A stretch of DNA of 64,000 nucleotides from Triglochin maritima (Eukaryota; Streptophyta; Magnoliopsida; Alismatales; Juncaginaceae), in contig OY821777.1 in assembly GCA_963682175.1 (NCBI GenBank), forward strand, positions 5,039,501-5,103,500, read 5' to 3'. Every line of letters starts with the position of its first letter. Within the stretch, counting starts at the first letter, position 1. The notes under the pieces are model-generated. The model was not told the DNA's origin, did no database searches, and worked only from the letters and a program-made list of their open reading frames with translations. Made by a program: the position numbers and the translations under genes. Below are positions 37,247-50,783 of this stretch, piece by piece.

Positions 37247-40200
37247 CTATTTATTATTGTGAGTAAAAGCACTATTGGAGGAACCTGAAAACCTTCGCTC
37301 AGAAGTAGAAGCTTGAGCTTGACCAAGACAATCTCTTGCCCAATGACCAGCCTTACCACACTTGAAGCATGTTCTGGAGGAAAATGAAATAGTTTCCCCA
37401 CCATCAGCATAGGAGGCTGATGATGACATAGTACAGTCCCTGGACCAGTGACCATTCTGCCCGCATTTGAAACAACCAGAACTGCTTCTTCCTGAAATAT
37501 ATTCTGAACTGGCATTGTTAACGATACTGTGTTGTCCCTGGATCAGCAACTGAATTTAGATCATTACACCACTTAAAGAAGCTACATGATTGTCCCTGGA
37601 TCAGCAAAGAAATCAAATGAAAAACCATCATAAAAGGTAAAAAAGGGCCGGCACATGACCACAGGAATAGTGATCCAGGCCTCCAGGAAATATGTCATCG
37701 GGATATACTCTAAAATTTTACCAACAAAACGTGAAAACAGAAAAAGAGTAAGACGTTTTGCATTTCCACTTTGGGAAACTATTAGTGACGGACTGACGGG
37801 AAAGGACGTCTTAAAACAATCTTATATGAGGATCTAAAATATGTAAGATGGGACATTGCTTCAATGGTAGATACGTGCTTACAACATTAGTAGCAATTTT
37901 GCACATATCAATTCTAGATCTCTAATGCAGGAAAGATTTGTTTAATCATGGATAACAACCCAAGACAATTTCTGTCTACAAGTCAAGGGCTTCTTATTAA
38001 TTCATAAGTGTACCACCAAGACAATAACACAAAATAGACTGAGCTAGTAGTAAACAAGCACACTAAAAAGTTGCTTGTTTCGGATAAATCACGGCCTACT
38101 TCTATATCTAAGAAAAAAATCTAGTAATTTAGATGCATGGTAACGAATAACAATAGGCACTTCAACAGAGCCTTACTCATAACCCTCCAATAAACCATTA
38201 AAAGCTGAACGCCAAATTCTCACCATGTGGGCAAAATGTTTATAGCAGACTAATGTGTAGTAGTTCCCAAGTCTCCTCCTATCGCATATCAGATTTGATT
38301 AACTATGGCACTGTCCATTAGATAAACACGAGTTAAACTAATCTAACCTTGATAAACCTCTTTCTATAAAGATAGAGATATACTTGTAAAAAGCATTGGA
38401 ATTGCCGATCTACCCTTGACACATTAGCAAATCAAGGCAAAATTAGGGATTGTTGTGATCTAGGGATTACGGTGCCATATTAGGACATTTGCTTCCATTT
38501 TGTTGAATTTTTTGCAAAGGTGGGATTGTTGTAGTAAGAATTTGGCCTTTCAGTATAACAAAACTGAGAAGATAATTGAGATAATTGCTTGCAATGGGAG
38601 GACATCTGCGAAATAATTGGAAATGGAGGATTTCTATGACAACAGAATTAGAAGGAGGCTTTGTTCACATTTCAAATTATTTCAGATTCTGATAAGGAAC
38701 CCAAAGTTGTACAAATAAAACCAGCACTGAAAATACCAAAAAACATCTTTTAGAACTCACTGCATTGTTTTTACCTGATTTGAACAGCGATAGTACTGCT
38801 GACCAGCATTCTTTCCAGTCTTTGCGGTCAAAACTAAACATGTTCCAAAATTACATGGGCACTGCATCTCAGGGATAAAAGGAACAACTGAACCTGGAAG
38901 AGCCTGATCTATGAAAGGAGTTCCCACTGGCTGATAATCACACCACTCAAAAAAACCGCAACTACCATTTTCCTGAGTCACAAATGCAAAAGAAAGATGT
39001 AACAATAAATGCCCAATCACTTATGAGTCAAAGATCCAATACATTTAGAGATTTAAGAACTGCAAAAATAGATCATGTTTCCAGGAAAACAAGTATTCGG
39101 GACAGGAATTACAAAGTTACACCCATAAAACAATGGTGAATAACTTACACTTTCAATTAGGGGTGTAAACGAGTCGAGTTGAGCGAAATTTCGAGTCATA
39201 AATATTATCTTATGTTATTACTAAATACAAAAAAATAATATAAATTGAGCAATAAAAAATTCGAGCGAACTATCGAGCCGAACCTTAAATTTTTTCAAGT
39301 TCGATCGGCTCATTTATCGAACCAAATTTGAATTTTTTTTTGTTTTCATCAATATCCTTCATTTTCAAGTTAAACTAGAGTCGGACGTTTTTTGAGTCGA
39401 ATTCGAGTCGAACTATCGAGCCGAGCCAAAGTTGACAGCCCTAGTTTCAATAGTTCCGAAGTGCATAACTTGTTAATGTTTTTGCATAATGTAAGGTGGA
39501 AAGGAACTAGAGATTGTGCCAAAAATATTAAATAATAAAAACTAGAGAAAATTAAACACATTTAGACTATCTAGTAATTTATGATGGACAAGCTGACGGC
39601 CTAACCCAAAGAGAAAGTAAGATAGCATAAGTCAACAGACAAATACACTATACTACATAGAATTGTTTCATACGAAGCATTACCTTTAGTATTAAACAGA
39701 AACAAATAGTATAACTATACCATCTGTGACACAAAAAAGGATCACAAATTCAACTTTTGGAGATGACAATTTAATATAGTTGGCTTACCTAATTAAGTGC
39801 CAAAAAATTTAAATGCTAAAAACCAGTCATGAAACTTCAAAAATGGACACAGCACAAATCACATATGCATGTCTGAAAATTAAGGCAGAACGAACTACCA
39901 CAACATCAACCAAACCCAACTATGAAAACCAAATACAACACAAAACACATCACCACATTAAGCTAAGAAGTAAGACCATGTTTAGTTTGCAGTAATTGGA
40001 TCAATGTAATCAAACTACATTCCCATGAATTTAATTTCTTGAAATCCAATAACAACATCTGGTTGCATCGGAATTCACACAAATTACAATCTTTTAAAAA
40101 ATACTTTAACAATCCAACAATTCCAGTAAATGTCCGGAGGGGACAAGCTTTGCGTAAATTGGAAATGTTTACCACAATGTCATGTAATTGATTACGACCA

Positions 40201-40900
40201 CACACTCTGTACGCCAATTTCTTTGAACATGTGTAACTGAATTACCTCCGTAACTGAGTGATTACGATTTACGACCGTCAATATTCTCAACAAAAAGTTG
40301 TAATGTAATTGAAGGTATAATTGGATTACATGAGACCCTCAATTACAGCCAATTAAACAGGGCCCAAGTGTCCCTATTTTGGATCCCAAACATCAAGAAA
40401 CAGATGTATTTTTCAATTGACTTCTAAGAACATAGAACCTTCACCTCTTTGAGCGGGCACCTGTAGAACTTCCTTCCCGGATTCTTCGCCGTGTTGGACG
40501 TCCAAACCAAGCACACCCCAACTCCGCACCGGCACTCCTTATCCGGAACCACCGAACCCCCTCCCTCACCCCCAACCCCACAGTCTCGCGCCCAATGCCC
40601 GGGCTCCCCACACTTGTAGCAACCGCCTAGACCACCTCCAGACGAAACCCTAGCTCTGGCGGCTCGATCGCCCGGATTCTGGATCTTCTGCTGCGATTGC
40701 TGACACTGGGAGCTCTTGCTCCCTCGGAGTGCCGCTAAGTAGGATCCCTCTTTCTCCGGCGACGACCCGGTTTTGAGCCGCTTGTTGCCGCCACCGCCGA
40801 GTAGAGCCTTCGCCTCGGCGGCGGCGACGAGGGAGATGAAGTCGTCATCTTCGTCTTCGATCACGATGGCGTTGACATGTCCACCGCCTGATCCGGTCAT
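37247..40900 (-). CDS. CCHC zinc-knuckle / GRF zinc-finger protein (At3g42860-like)
   Basis: Minus-strand exons: 40900-40445, 38972-38775 and about 37595-37247, with phase-0 GT/AG introns. Order of domains: acidic N-terminus (VIEDEDDDFISLVAAAEAKA), CCHC knuckle (CYKCGEPGHWARDC, residues 94-107), GRF finger 1 spanning the exon 1/2 junction (CRCGVGVCLVWTS...KFYRCP, then CGFFEWCDY), GRF finger 2 (CPCNFGTCLVLTAKTGK...YYRC, completed in exon 3 by CSFFKWCND), and two CCHC knuckles (CFKCGQNGHWSRDC, CFKCGKAGHWARDC). GRF domains bind single-stranded nucleic acid in repair factors such as topoisomerase 3 and APE2; the role of this protein is unknown. In exon 3 the frame needs a 1-base change at the GGG of 37536-37538 to link GRF2 to the last knuckles; alternatively exon 3 starts at 37537 and GRF2 is left incomplete. 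Intron 1 carries two MITEs. Confidence 0.82.
39158..39443 (+). mobile_element. hAT-type MITE, family 1, copy b, in an intron (286 bp)
   Basis: Ends TAGGGGTGTAAACGAG and (inverted) TAGGGCTGTCAACTTTGG. Target duplications CTTTCAAT (39150-39157) and GTTTCAAT (39444-39451) match 7 of 8. It lies in intron 1 of the CCHC/GRF gene. Confidence 0.88.
39974..40365. mobile_element. Tourist-like (PIF/Harbinger) MITE in an intron
   Basis: Left end GACCATGTTTAGTTTGCAGT; inverted right end GGGCCCTGTTTAATTGGCTG. Both are variants of the Tourist terminus GGGCNTGTTTGGTT, followed by matching GTAATTG. I could not define a 3-bp target duplication. It lies in intron 1 of the CCHC/GRF gene, 80 bases from exon 1. 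Confidence 0.6.
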
Positions 40901-43900
40901 TGATTCCGGCGACCGGGAAGTCTCGATCGGAGTGGGAATGGGAGATGGAGAAAATGGGGATTTTATTCTTCTCGGCCCATGGGCCTAAATAAGAAGCCCA
41001 TTTAAGTTGAGCCACTGGGTCGACTATCCTCGACCTTTCTTGGGCCTGAACAATTAAAAGGTTTAAACTGACAAAAGTCTATTTTATCTGAACTTAGTTA
41101 ACCCCAAATCACAGCTCGGTGATAATTCGGGTGTGGAATTCAAAATTGGTTGCATTTGAAATAACATTTAATATCTAAATTGAATTACGAGTAGGATTCT
41201 TGGTAAAGATGCTTACAGAAATATATTACGAGACAAGAGGGAAATAGGGTCCTCATGTGTTACATGCGTTCAGCTTTTATATCATTGATGTGGGATTAGT
41301 TTATAATTCGCTGACCATCGCTATACAAGTGTCACAAGTATTTATTTATTTATTTGTCAAAGAAGAAACAGTAACAAAATGCGTGATACGAGGCTCTTAA
41401 GAAAATAAAGTTGGATTAGACAGAAGTAGTTTCTCATAACTCACTAGTCAAACATTAATGCATTATACAAATGTCTCCCACTGCTAACTAGTTGTCCTAA
41501 AATCAGGAACATAATGTTTTCCGATCTTACTTCAATCAATTGAGACATCACATCATTTGCTTTCTTGACAATGACGTAGACAAGAATAATATACTCCTTT
41601 ATTAGTGAGAATCAAGATGATTATGAGAGCAGGAAATCCAATTTCAACTCGTAATGGTCGTACATACACTAACGCAGGTAACTTACAACAGCTAAATCTG
41701 GTGAGAGACAACACTACTTTTCAGATACGTCTAACGATTTTGCCATAAATTGTCTCATCAACCTTTTCTCCTCTAACCAAGAGTATTCTATCATGATATT
41801 ATTGTAATAACTCATAACGAAGTCTCTTCTTACTTGTTCACTCTACTTCCGTGTCAACTCCTTAATGGGTAATAAACCAAACGTGTTAGTGTTCATCAAC
41901 TCCAAATGAAGAAAGTAAACGTGTCATTAAGAGAACAAGTTTAACAGTAGAAATCTCCACAGTCATTAATTGTCAGGTAAACCCTTTTATCTTGTGTGCA
42001 AGGAACTCTCTCATTGGTCTTACAAGATCACAATCAACATTTCAGTGCATGCTGATTTTGGGAAATCTCTCCAATCAATTCACCTCAGCTTATCATGGTA
42101 AAAGTTTAGCACTCTATTACAGACTTCACCCAACTTCATATAAAAATGTTAGCGGAAAGATGGGGAAAAGAAATTTGGAAAAAGCAATCAAACTTTGCTT
42201 TTGACTAAGAGTGAAGTTAGTACCTATATATAAAGCTTGCGTCTCTATTCTCTTGCACTTGACTTCTAAAAGTTTTAAAGAAGAGAAAAATAAACACCGC
42301 TAGCTTATTAAGACGAATTAGTAACGTGTAAATCTCAAGTTCTCGATGCGTGTCTAACCACACAAAAGTTTCCTACCAAACCCAACTCCTCTTTTTTGAT
42401 CAAATAACTCGTTCGAATATAACCTCTATTCTTTCCTTTTGATATTGTTTTCCTTTATTAACGTATACTTTTCTTTGGGGACGTATACTATATGCATGTG
42501 CAAAGCGCTACTTCGGTCAAATCCACGTTAAAGTTTAGAATGGATCAGATTGGTTACAGAATAAAGTAATTAGATGAGATATGGTGGGTGGAGATTTCAT
42601 TACTATACTTGTTGCAATGATATCAATATTTGCAACTGTATGTAAGACTGTGATTGCACTAATTAATGCATGTTTTAATAAGACATAGCAAAGTACTAAT
42701 TAGACCAAAGATGATGACCGACATCAACTTTCTGAATTCGGAAATATTATCCAGAATTTTGCACTCAGAGATAAATGGGTCATTTCAATTTTCAAATAAC
42801 CCATATTTAGTGGACAAGTCCTAGTAAAAGGGTGCTCGTGTTGATATTAGTACGATAAATAATATATTAGTAGATAAGTGCATCGTCACCTACAATTGAG
42901 AAATGGAAAGCTCAAAGCACAGACTTTTTCACTTTGGGGTGTTAAAGCAAACCAAATTAAGTATAAAACATCGCACCAATATCTAGTAGTATTGCTTCCA
43001 ATATCCAAACTTCTACACAAACGCAACGATCCAACCAATAAGTTGTTACTTACACTTATGTATACGAATCTAACATATTACTAAACGAATTGGTTCGGAA
43101 TCCATTTTAAAATAACAATTGAATATCAACTTAATTGAGTTTGGGAAGACTTGGTTCCCTAACTTACATACAGGAGGATTAGTTTCATCTGTAATATTAG
43201 TCCGGAACATAGATTTCCTCTAGGTAATTAAAGATCTGATGACCCACTCTTAAATAAAATTGGTTAGACCTACCTGAAAATAGCATAACCCTCTAACTTG
43301 TCTTGCATGTGGTAACGTGGCCAATGGAAGCATGGGTTCACATTTCTAATGTGGTAGCTAGGAATAAGAACGGAGTATCCACATGCATATATGGACAACC
43401 CTAACATGTATCTCACTTGTATTTGCAGTCACACTTAAATGCTTTGGTCAAGATGACCTCAAAACATCCTCACACCTTACCCTACTTTTCATTTATCATT
43501 GTTTTATCAATCATTACTATGTTGTTATTATACTATTGAACGTTTTGCATTTATCCCCTCTGTTTTGATTAGTATAGCAATAGCGCTCTCCAGTCTGAAT
43601 TATTGTCTTTTGTTTCTGCTAATTTGGTACAACTATTTAAGGATATATCTAATTTCATATACACTTCTCATGGAGGGTACTTTAAAACACTACTAAATTG
43701 GTTGTGTTTATGCCAAGTAGAGAGTCAATGCTGGATTATTCTAATCTTGAAATTTGATCTCATTGCACTCCATCTTCGCATGATATGTATGATCTACTCG
43801 AGTTATGCAATTAAGAACAAGTAATATGAGATTAATTTAAGTAACAAATAAAAATAATAGGAAGCAGTTGTAAATTTGGCATATTCACATTTAACTTGTA

Positions 43901-45560
43901 CAAGAAATACAAAGGGACTGAAGTAAATATGACCAAAATTGAAAATGCAGATGCAGAAGAACCTATCATGCATGGAACCTGCGTTCAATCAAACAATCAA
44001 AACATATGCATGATGCCAAATGATGAGATCCAATATCCAAGTGAGATCACATCTTTCAAAATCATAATGCATCATATGATAGTGCGCATGAAACCCTACA
44101 ACCAACAACGTGCAACTGTCTTATATAATATGCATCATGCACCAGGGACTGCTCCTTCTAGTTTGTAGCATTTGCTCTTGCTTGCTTTGGTTGCATAATT
44201 AAGCAATATAGAATGGGAACTGGTCAGGTCGGCCAATTATACAATGGGTGGGTAATGTGGTCCATAATGGCAGTTGGTAGTTTTTCCTGTTGGAATTTGA
44301 TGTTTTTATATGGTTAGCGTTGTGCAAATGAAGATTCTCCAAATGATCATATGCTCATCATGAGTGAACTGCAGAATCGAGGTTGGTAATTGATTATTGC
44401 TTTTAATTTGGTGCTCCATAGGAACATAGAATCTAATCATAGGTTCAGTTTACTATGGCTACATTAGTTTGGCTAGAAGGGTTTTTAATATGTTCTTCGA
44501 GCTTGATGCAGTTGATTGTATTCTATGCTTGTGATTAATTATTTTTAGGAGTCTACATCCGGATTTGGTTACATGTGAGTCCATGTGGAACTTAATGGTT
44601 ACCCCCGAGAAAAGATACATAATTTTTCTACAAATTAATCAACCTCCCACTCCCAGTTGAGAAAACTCAGCATTATTTCTAGTGCGTCGTCAAGCGATTC
44701 ACGCCCTAGAATCGTAATTAAAGTGAAGTTCAAAAAGTTACGAAAATGTTCACCCTTTGGTACAACGTGTGGCAGTAAACTAGTACAAGGATATATTATA
44801 TAAGAAGTTTCAGAATGCTTTTACAATTAATTTACTCCACCCCTGGTGTTTAGTTTGCAAATACATAAAACTTTGCGCATCAACCTATTTTTAATGGTGA
44901 GATGACATAATTTCAGAAAAAACACAAATAACCCATCTAGGATTTTACCTTATTTACTGGTTTAGATTTCTTAAATTTCTCATGTCAGAATAATCAATTA
45001 AGTAATTGATTCGAAATGGTTATAAGTCATGTCTGGAGGTATATTAAAAACTTATTAGAAAATGTATATTAAGAACTTGGTAGAAGAACTTTCTAAATAA
45101 GAAAATAAAACTCATCTCAAACTACCATTGATGCTAACCATTAATTAAGACTGATAAGATTCAAATGATATAACAATCATTTTGCCTTATAAAATTATGC
45201 CAATCTCAATGTCATAATTTATTGCGAATTTTGACAAAAACGGCAAGTTGAAATATTCTTTTCTTAGGCAAGAGACAACCAACTATAACCATAGGCATGT
45301 TCTGATCAACGTTAGACTTGCAGACGAAGATCGACCGATCACTAGAATTCCTCAAAAATCCACTTGTCTGCGACAATATAATATAAATAAAAATGCTTCG
45401 TGATCTGCATGCAAGTTCTTGGCCACACATACTCGTTAACTGTTTTGCTATATGTTTCGTTGGGCCTTTAACAACTTTTATAATATAATACAGGGAGAGA
45501 GCAATAATAGAACAAGTCATATGCTCATTTTGTTTAAATGAGTTCCTAAATATCTAATCA
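40901..45560. other. Intergenic sequence, nothing recognised
   Basis: AT-rich, without gene-like frames, satellite or clear transposon ends. Probably includes the promoter of the minus-strand CCHC/GRF gene just after 40900. Confidence 0.5.
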
Positions 45561-46430
45561 TTGATCTCAATCTGAATGATTGTAGGCCTTTTACTTTAAG
45601 TAATGGAAGTAAAGTAGATTCGTAAGTCTTCACACTCATCCATCATCCCTTTTTCATTCACGAGACCCAAATTCCCTCCCACAATTCCCCTTTCTAATTT
45701 TGTCATTCCCTTTCTCCTCACCCTCCCAACCCTCCACATTGATCTCCTCTCCCCACCGTCTCCTCCTACGTCATCCAGTACGCCGGAATCTTTGGGAATT
45801 GTTGGATCTTAAGATATTCGATTAGTTGTGTATGTTTGTTTAGGTTTGGTTTAGTTTTGTGATTTTTTGGAGAACAAGGGATGATTTCGTGGATATTTGA
45901 TTTGGGATTGGTTTTGATGAGTTCTTTTGGTTTGGTTTGGTTTGTTTTTCGATATATATTTTGGAGAACATTGTTTGTTTTCCGATTTTTTTGTTGGGAG
46001 AATATTGGTTGACTTGGATTGGTTTAGTTTCGTTTCGTTTGGTTTTGGATTTTGATGTTTAGAGAAAGTCAATTGGATTTATGGAGAGTTTGGTTTGGTA
46101 TTGGATGTGCTGATTTGTTTTAGTTTGCTTCTTGTTTTTTTAGAGCGGTGATATAAAGTTTTCATTCAGTTGGACTATGTTCCTCACATTCTTCTTCAAA
46201 TCAACTCTACCTTGCAACATTGAAGCTACAATTCTACTTCAGAATCCACATATCCAAGTTATGACAATTGTAGAAATAAATCCAACATCTTGTATGTCCG
46301 CATCAACATTATCCAGCATGACGGAAAATGGGTGAGTGAGTTTTTCAGTTAGTTTTTAATTTGGAATAACATGTGACTGTTAGTATATGAAACTCATTTC
46401 AAACCTATTCAAATGCGAGTACCGAAAATG

Positions 46431-46690
46431 TGAACTACAGTTTCATGTATCTATTTAGTTGAAACGAAACTAATATTATGTTTGCAACCGTAATATAACA
46501 TTGTTGGTCGTAATATAGTCTTATTATGTGTATGTAACATTGTAATATTGTTTCAATAACTACAATATCATTTAGCTCTCTTGAAATCATTTTCAACATA
46601 AATAAATGTGAAATACAATTTCATGTATCTATTTAGTTGAAACGAAAGTAATATTAGGTTTGCAACCATAATATAACATTGTTATGTGCA
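46431..46690 (+). repeat. Direct repeat of about 80 bp
   Basis: TTTCATGTATCTATTTAGTT and the following 55 bases at 46441-46515 recur at 46619-46685 with few changes. The second copy overlaps the 3' end of the PMD fragment. Confidence 0.75.
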
Positions 46691-47080
46691 TCAACAGAAT
46701 TAATAACTTTACATAATCATCAACTGACTCGTCATCATCCTTACCACGTAAATCAATCAAAAGTTGATGAATGTGTGTGGTAATAAAACTGAAGTTTTTT
46801 TCATTATTATATTTAGCCTCTAAAAATGACATTTTCCCACTCCCTCTGATCTTAACCTTGTGACCAGAAGCAGGCAAACCTAAAATAGTCACCACATCTT
46901 CAATTGAAATCTCGAAATTAACCTCACTCACACAAAATTTGTTGACTTGAAAATGTCTACTAAATAGATCTTCCAAAAATCATCTATTAACAGTTAAATT
47001 GGGAATATGAAGGAGCTTATCAAACGGAGTCACTGAAATACGTTTTAAGTGTGCTTCATTTGTTTTATACTTCTCCACAA
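46629..47080 (-). pseudogene. Plant mobile domain fragment (Ulp1-MULE type)
   Basis: Minus strand reads KRISVTPFDKLLHIPNLTVN, a stop near 46980, then FQVNKFCVSEVNFEISIEDV, VTILGLPASGHKVKIRGSGK and ISIEDV-type sequence to KLLILLMHITMLYYG. This is the PMD variant found next to Ulp1 domains in MULEs. At 47850-47700 (-) a C-rich leader and a short frame (MEESGGRTQKSLARSTG) may be the first exon of the same relic. No Ulp1 or transposase sequence remains. The element's ends were not found; 45600-48060 is the likely span. Confidence 0.65.
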
Positions 47081-47464
47081 ATTACTTGACATAACAACAG
47101 TGGTTCACGCAATAATTAACTGCAGCCAAACAGGAAGAAATCTGATTTTAATTGACAAAAAAACTATGAAATTGAAAGGGTTTTTAAAGGATAAAAAATC
47201 TTATACCTGCAGGTTTAAAGTTTTGTTGAATTAAACTATCACCATTGTCCTTGCATTTCTCTTTTATTGTGCTTTCCAGGTTGCTTCCTTGTACACCTTT
47301 TGAGGGGCAAGGATTTTGCAACTTTTCTTGTTAGGTTTGTCTACAACATCAATTACCGATTCAATCAAAAACATTACCATCAAGAAAAGTTGTGAGAAAA
47401 TAGTACAAATGAATTTGTTTCAAACAAATATCAAATTTTGTTTAGGTAGGAACAACTGAATCCA

Positions 47465-47605
47465 ACCATTAATCCAAACAAGTATGCAGAATATTATCAA
47501 TTTTTTTAGCAATATGCAGCCACAACAGAATCTGAGCATTAATCCAAACAAGTATGCATAATATAATCAATATTTTTTAGCAATATGCAGCCACAACATA
47601 ATCTA
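47465..47605 (+). repeat. Tandem duplication of about 69 bp
   Basis: CATTAATCCAAACAAGTATG through GCAGCCACAACA appears twice in succession with minor differences. Confidence 0.8.
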
Positions 47606-48060
47606 AGATATAATCCCAAAATAATGTATATTCGACCACTAAAGTAAACAAACACGACACTAAAGAAATTTAAAACTTAAACCACTCCCAACATTCAAAC
47701 CCTAATCTCCTCCCCAAAAGTGATTAAAGATTGTACCGGTCGAACGAGCTAGGGATTTTTGAGTTCTACCACCGGATTCCTCCATTTCAGCTTGAGGATT
47801 GGGGATGTCGTCAGAGGTTTGCCAACGACGACGTCTTTGGATGCTTGAAACTGTGACGGCTTCGGTGGTTTAGGGACGTCAATGAAAGCCCACTAGGGTT
47901 TGGGGTTTGACTATGGGGAGGTGGGGAGGAAGGAGAGGGTTAGGGGGAGGATTCCGGGAGAGAGATGTTTGGGGTGCGTGGGTTTTGTGTTGGGTGATGG
48001 TGAGAGGGTTTTGAGTTTGCTCTAATTTCAATTTTACTCATCTGTGAGTAATTGTAAGAA

Positions 48061-49928
48061 GATCTTATAACCACCATTGGTTTTAATTTGGATGATAGAT
48101 GTTTAGGGGGGCTCCCTCAAGGTTAAATGAGCCTTGGCATCATTCTATAATTTCTGTATATATATGTGTGTGTATATATATTCCCTCAATTAAGTCATAT
48201 TTGAATTAATACTTACCATTTTATCCCTACTACCTACACTAGAAATATGTACCATATAATTTGAAACAGTTTATATTAAAAAAAACACAATTTTCTTTGT
48301 TATTTTCCCCCAATATCGTTTACTTCGTCAACGACGTATGTAAACTACTTCCTGATTCGTTTAATAACCATTTCTAGAGCTAGGAGGATGGCAAGGTTAT
48401 GTTTGAACATCATGATCTAATGAAAACTCATCCATATCATAGAAGTCATATTCCGACATAATGTTATCAGAACCACAGTCCACTGACATACCACAGGGTA
48501 GAGGATGTGTTTCGAAGTGGGTCATATTTACATAAATATGAACAACATAGAGGACATAAATTCACAATTCAAGCACCTAATATATGTGTATTTTTTATTT
48601 GAAGAGGAATAAATATAATAACGTGTTGTGATAAACTGTTGCGCAGGCATGTGCCAACGGCCGCCGTCTAACCCCACCATGCAAAACAAAACAAAACCAA
48701 CCACCCAACCCCAACTAACAAAACCAACAAACTAACTGCCTACTTCGAAGCCTGCAGACTGCAGACGCGCTTGTTAATTATATTAATGCTGTCCATATAT
48801 ATAAGACGTTAAAAAATTAGTGACCAAAGAAATAAAAACAAAACCCTAGCTATCGGTTGGTTAGTTAGAACTGTATTATAATTTTCTTGAAGATAAGATA
48901 TTTGATCGATGGAGTATGGCGTGTAGGTTAACACAACGTGGTCATCATAGCACGTTGGGTCCATAAATGGTTCCTACTGCAACTTGTATTCTCTTCCACA
49001 TGCATTGGTTCCTACATATGGGGAAATTTAATGGTCCTACTCCAAAGTGAGATCAAATGCTAATGTGCTATGTCGTGTTAGCCCTCTGTTTTCTTCCGAG
49101 TCTGTTGCCAATTTGATCCCACTTGTAAATTATCTTTTTTTTAATGTATGGCCATGTCGCAAGGCATGCAAGTTGGTTGATACAAGAACACTTAAGCAGT
49201 GACCACTTAAGAAAAGTCTTAGCACTTGTGATGGTCTCACTTAGGCATCAACTTGTGTTTGGATTTTGGATTTTATTGTGAGACATGGTTTTGGAACGGT
49301 GCATTGGGACCAATGCATGCATTGATCATGATACAATGGTGGTGCGTAGAGACGTATTAGATAAGATCAAGACATGCCTAGTGTGCTCCTGGTTTGTTCT
49401 ACTACTGGATTTGTTGCCAAGCTGATCTACTAACAATGGCTGCATTGTTGTTATGTCTCCAATTTGGAGTTAAAAGGCCCCTACTCGAGGGCCATGTTAA
49501 GTAGAATTGGGACATTAAAGAGTAAGCTACACATCAAGAATACAACAGGTTCATAAAAATCTATAAAACGTTAAACGTCCATGTTTTACTCGGGGAGGAT
49601 ATCACGGCTAGTTCTTGAGTTGATCCTCAAGATTTACATAGAAGACCGAATGTGGATTCACGTCCTACTGCTGACAATCTGTGGTTTGTAATGTACACGG
49701 GATATTATATGGATTAAATTACCTCCTTTATTAAAGACCATAAATGAAGGTTTAAATAAATTGATTTTTTTTGCGCCCCGATGATTTTTTTTGCTTCCTT
49801 AATTTAATGTAACGACAGTATTTCCTTTTTACGGAAATTTTTATAAATTATAATAACCTTAAATCAGCCGCCTTAGATGTGGAAAACGTGATTTGCTACA
49901 TACACTCGGGGAGTCAGTTACCCCCTAG
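48061..49928. other. Intergenic sequence, nothing recognised
   Basis: AT-rich with no gene-like frame. A CA/AC-rich stretch lies at 48680-48730. Confidence 0.5.
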
Positions 49929-49937
49929 ATATTTTAT

Positions 49938-50354
49938 GGGAACTACTATTCGTCGTCAGAAAACTACTTAAATCGTCCGTCTAATTATCATTTTGTCATT
50001 CACAATCCATTTAATACATATTTCGTCGTGTCTCTTAAACTAAGACTTCTGTCTAAGTTTTCCTCACTTTACCAGTACCAACACCACGAAAATGACGGTG
50101 AATCATGTGCATTCGGTGAAGTAAGTCCACCAAAAAAAAATCATCCCGGGCGTCTGGCTAGGACGCCCCCCTTTGAGTGCATCGAGGCGTCTGTTGACTT
50201 ATTTTCTGTCATCCGGGACATTGTTTTTTATGATTATGAGAGAAATATGAAGAGATAGTGAAATGAAAAGATATATAAGTAGAAATGAGAGAAGAGCAAA
50301 ACAGTAATTTACACTGACGATTTAAGTAGTTTTCCGACGATGTTTAGCAATTCA
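49938..50354. mobile_element. 417-bp deletion derivative of the second MULE family
   Basis: Left end GGGAACTACTATTCGTCGTC then AGAAAACTACTTAAATCGTC; the inverted right end carries ATCGTCGGAAAACTACTTAA. Target duplications ATATTTTAT (49929-49937) and ATATTTCAT (50355-50363) match 8 of 9. It also shares internal sequence with 15451-18032 (GTACCAACACCACGAAAATG near the left end, GGCGTCTG motifs in the middle), so it is a deletion derivative, not an unrelated MITE. Confidence 0.88.
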
Positions 50355-50454
50355 ATATTTCATTCCTTAAAAGTTTGACACTTTTGGATTTCTCTGAATG
50401 TTAATAACAATAGATATAATTAGATGAAACAATATCTAATTAGTCTGGTACGCT

Positions 50455-50558
50455 TAGGGGTGAGAATCCGGACTGGATTGGTTCAGATCGAAGACCGGAC
50501 CGGAATTTTTAAATAAAAAAACAAAAACCAGCCCGGAACCGGGTTTTGCACACCCCTA
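50455..50558. mobile_element. 104-bp hAT-type MITE
   Basis: Ends TAGGGGTGAGAATCCGG and (inverted) TAGGGGTGTGCAAAACCCGG; target duplications GGTACGCT (50447-50454) and GGTGCGCT (50559-50566), 7 of 8. The interior is almost entirely palindromic CCGG motifs. Confidence 0.82.
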
Positions 50559-50783
50559 GGTGCGCTAGTATCAATTTACACACTTTTAAGTAAAAAACAT
50601 TAAATAGAATTTCAAATCAACCAACCAATTTCCCCTTTTTGGCGTCATACGGCTTTACATGTTCTTAATTTAAATTCCTAGAACCACCCCAAAAGTAACG
50701 AACACAGACAATAAACTTACCGGAGAACACTCCCATTATCTCTATAAATTAAGAAACCCTAAACATAAAGTCCTCACACCTAA

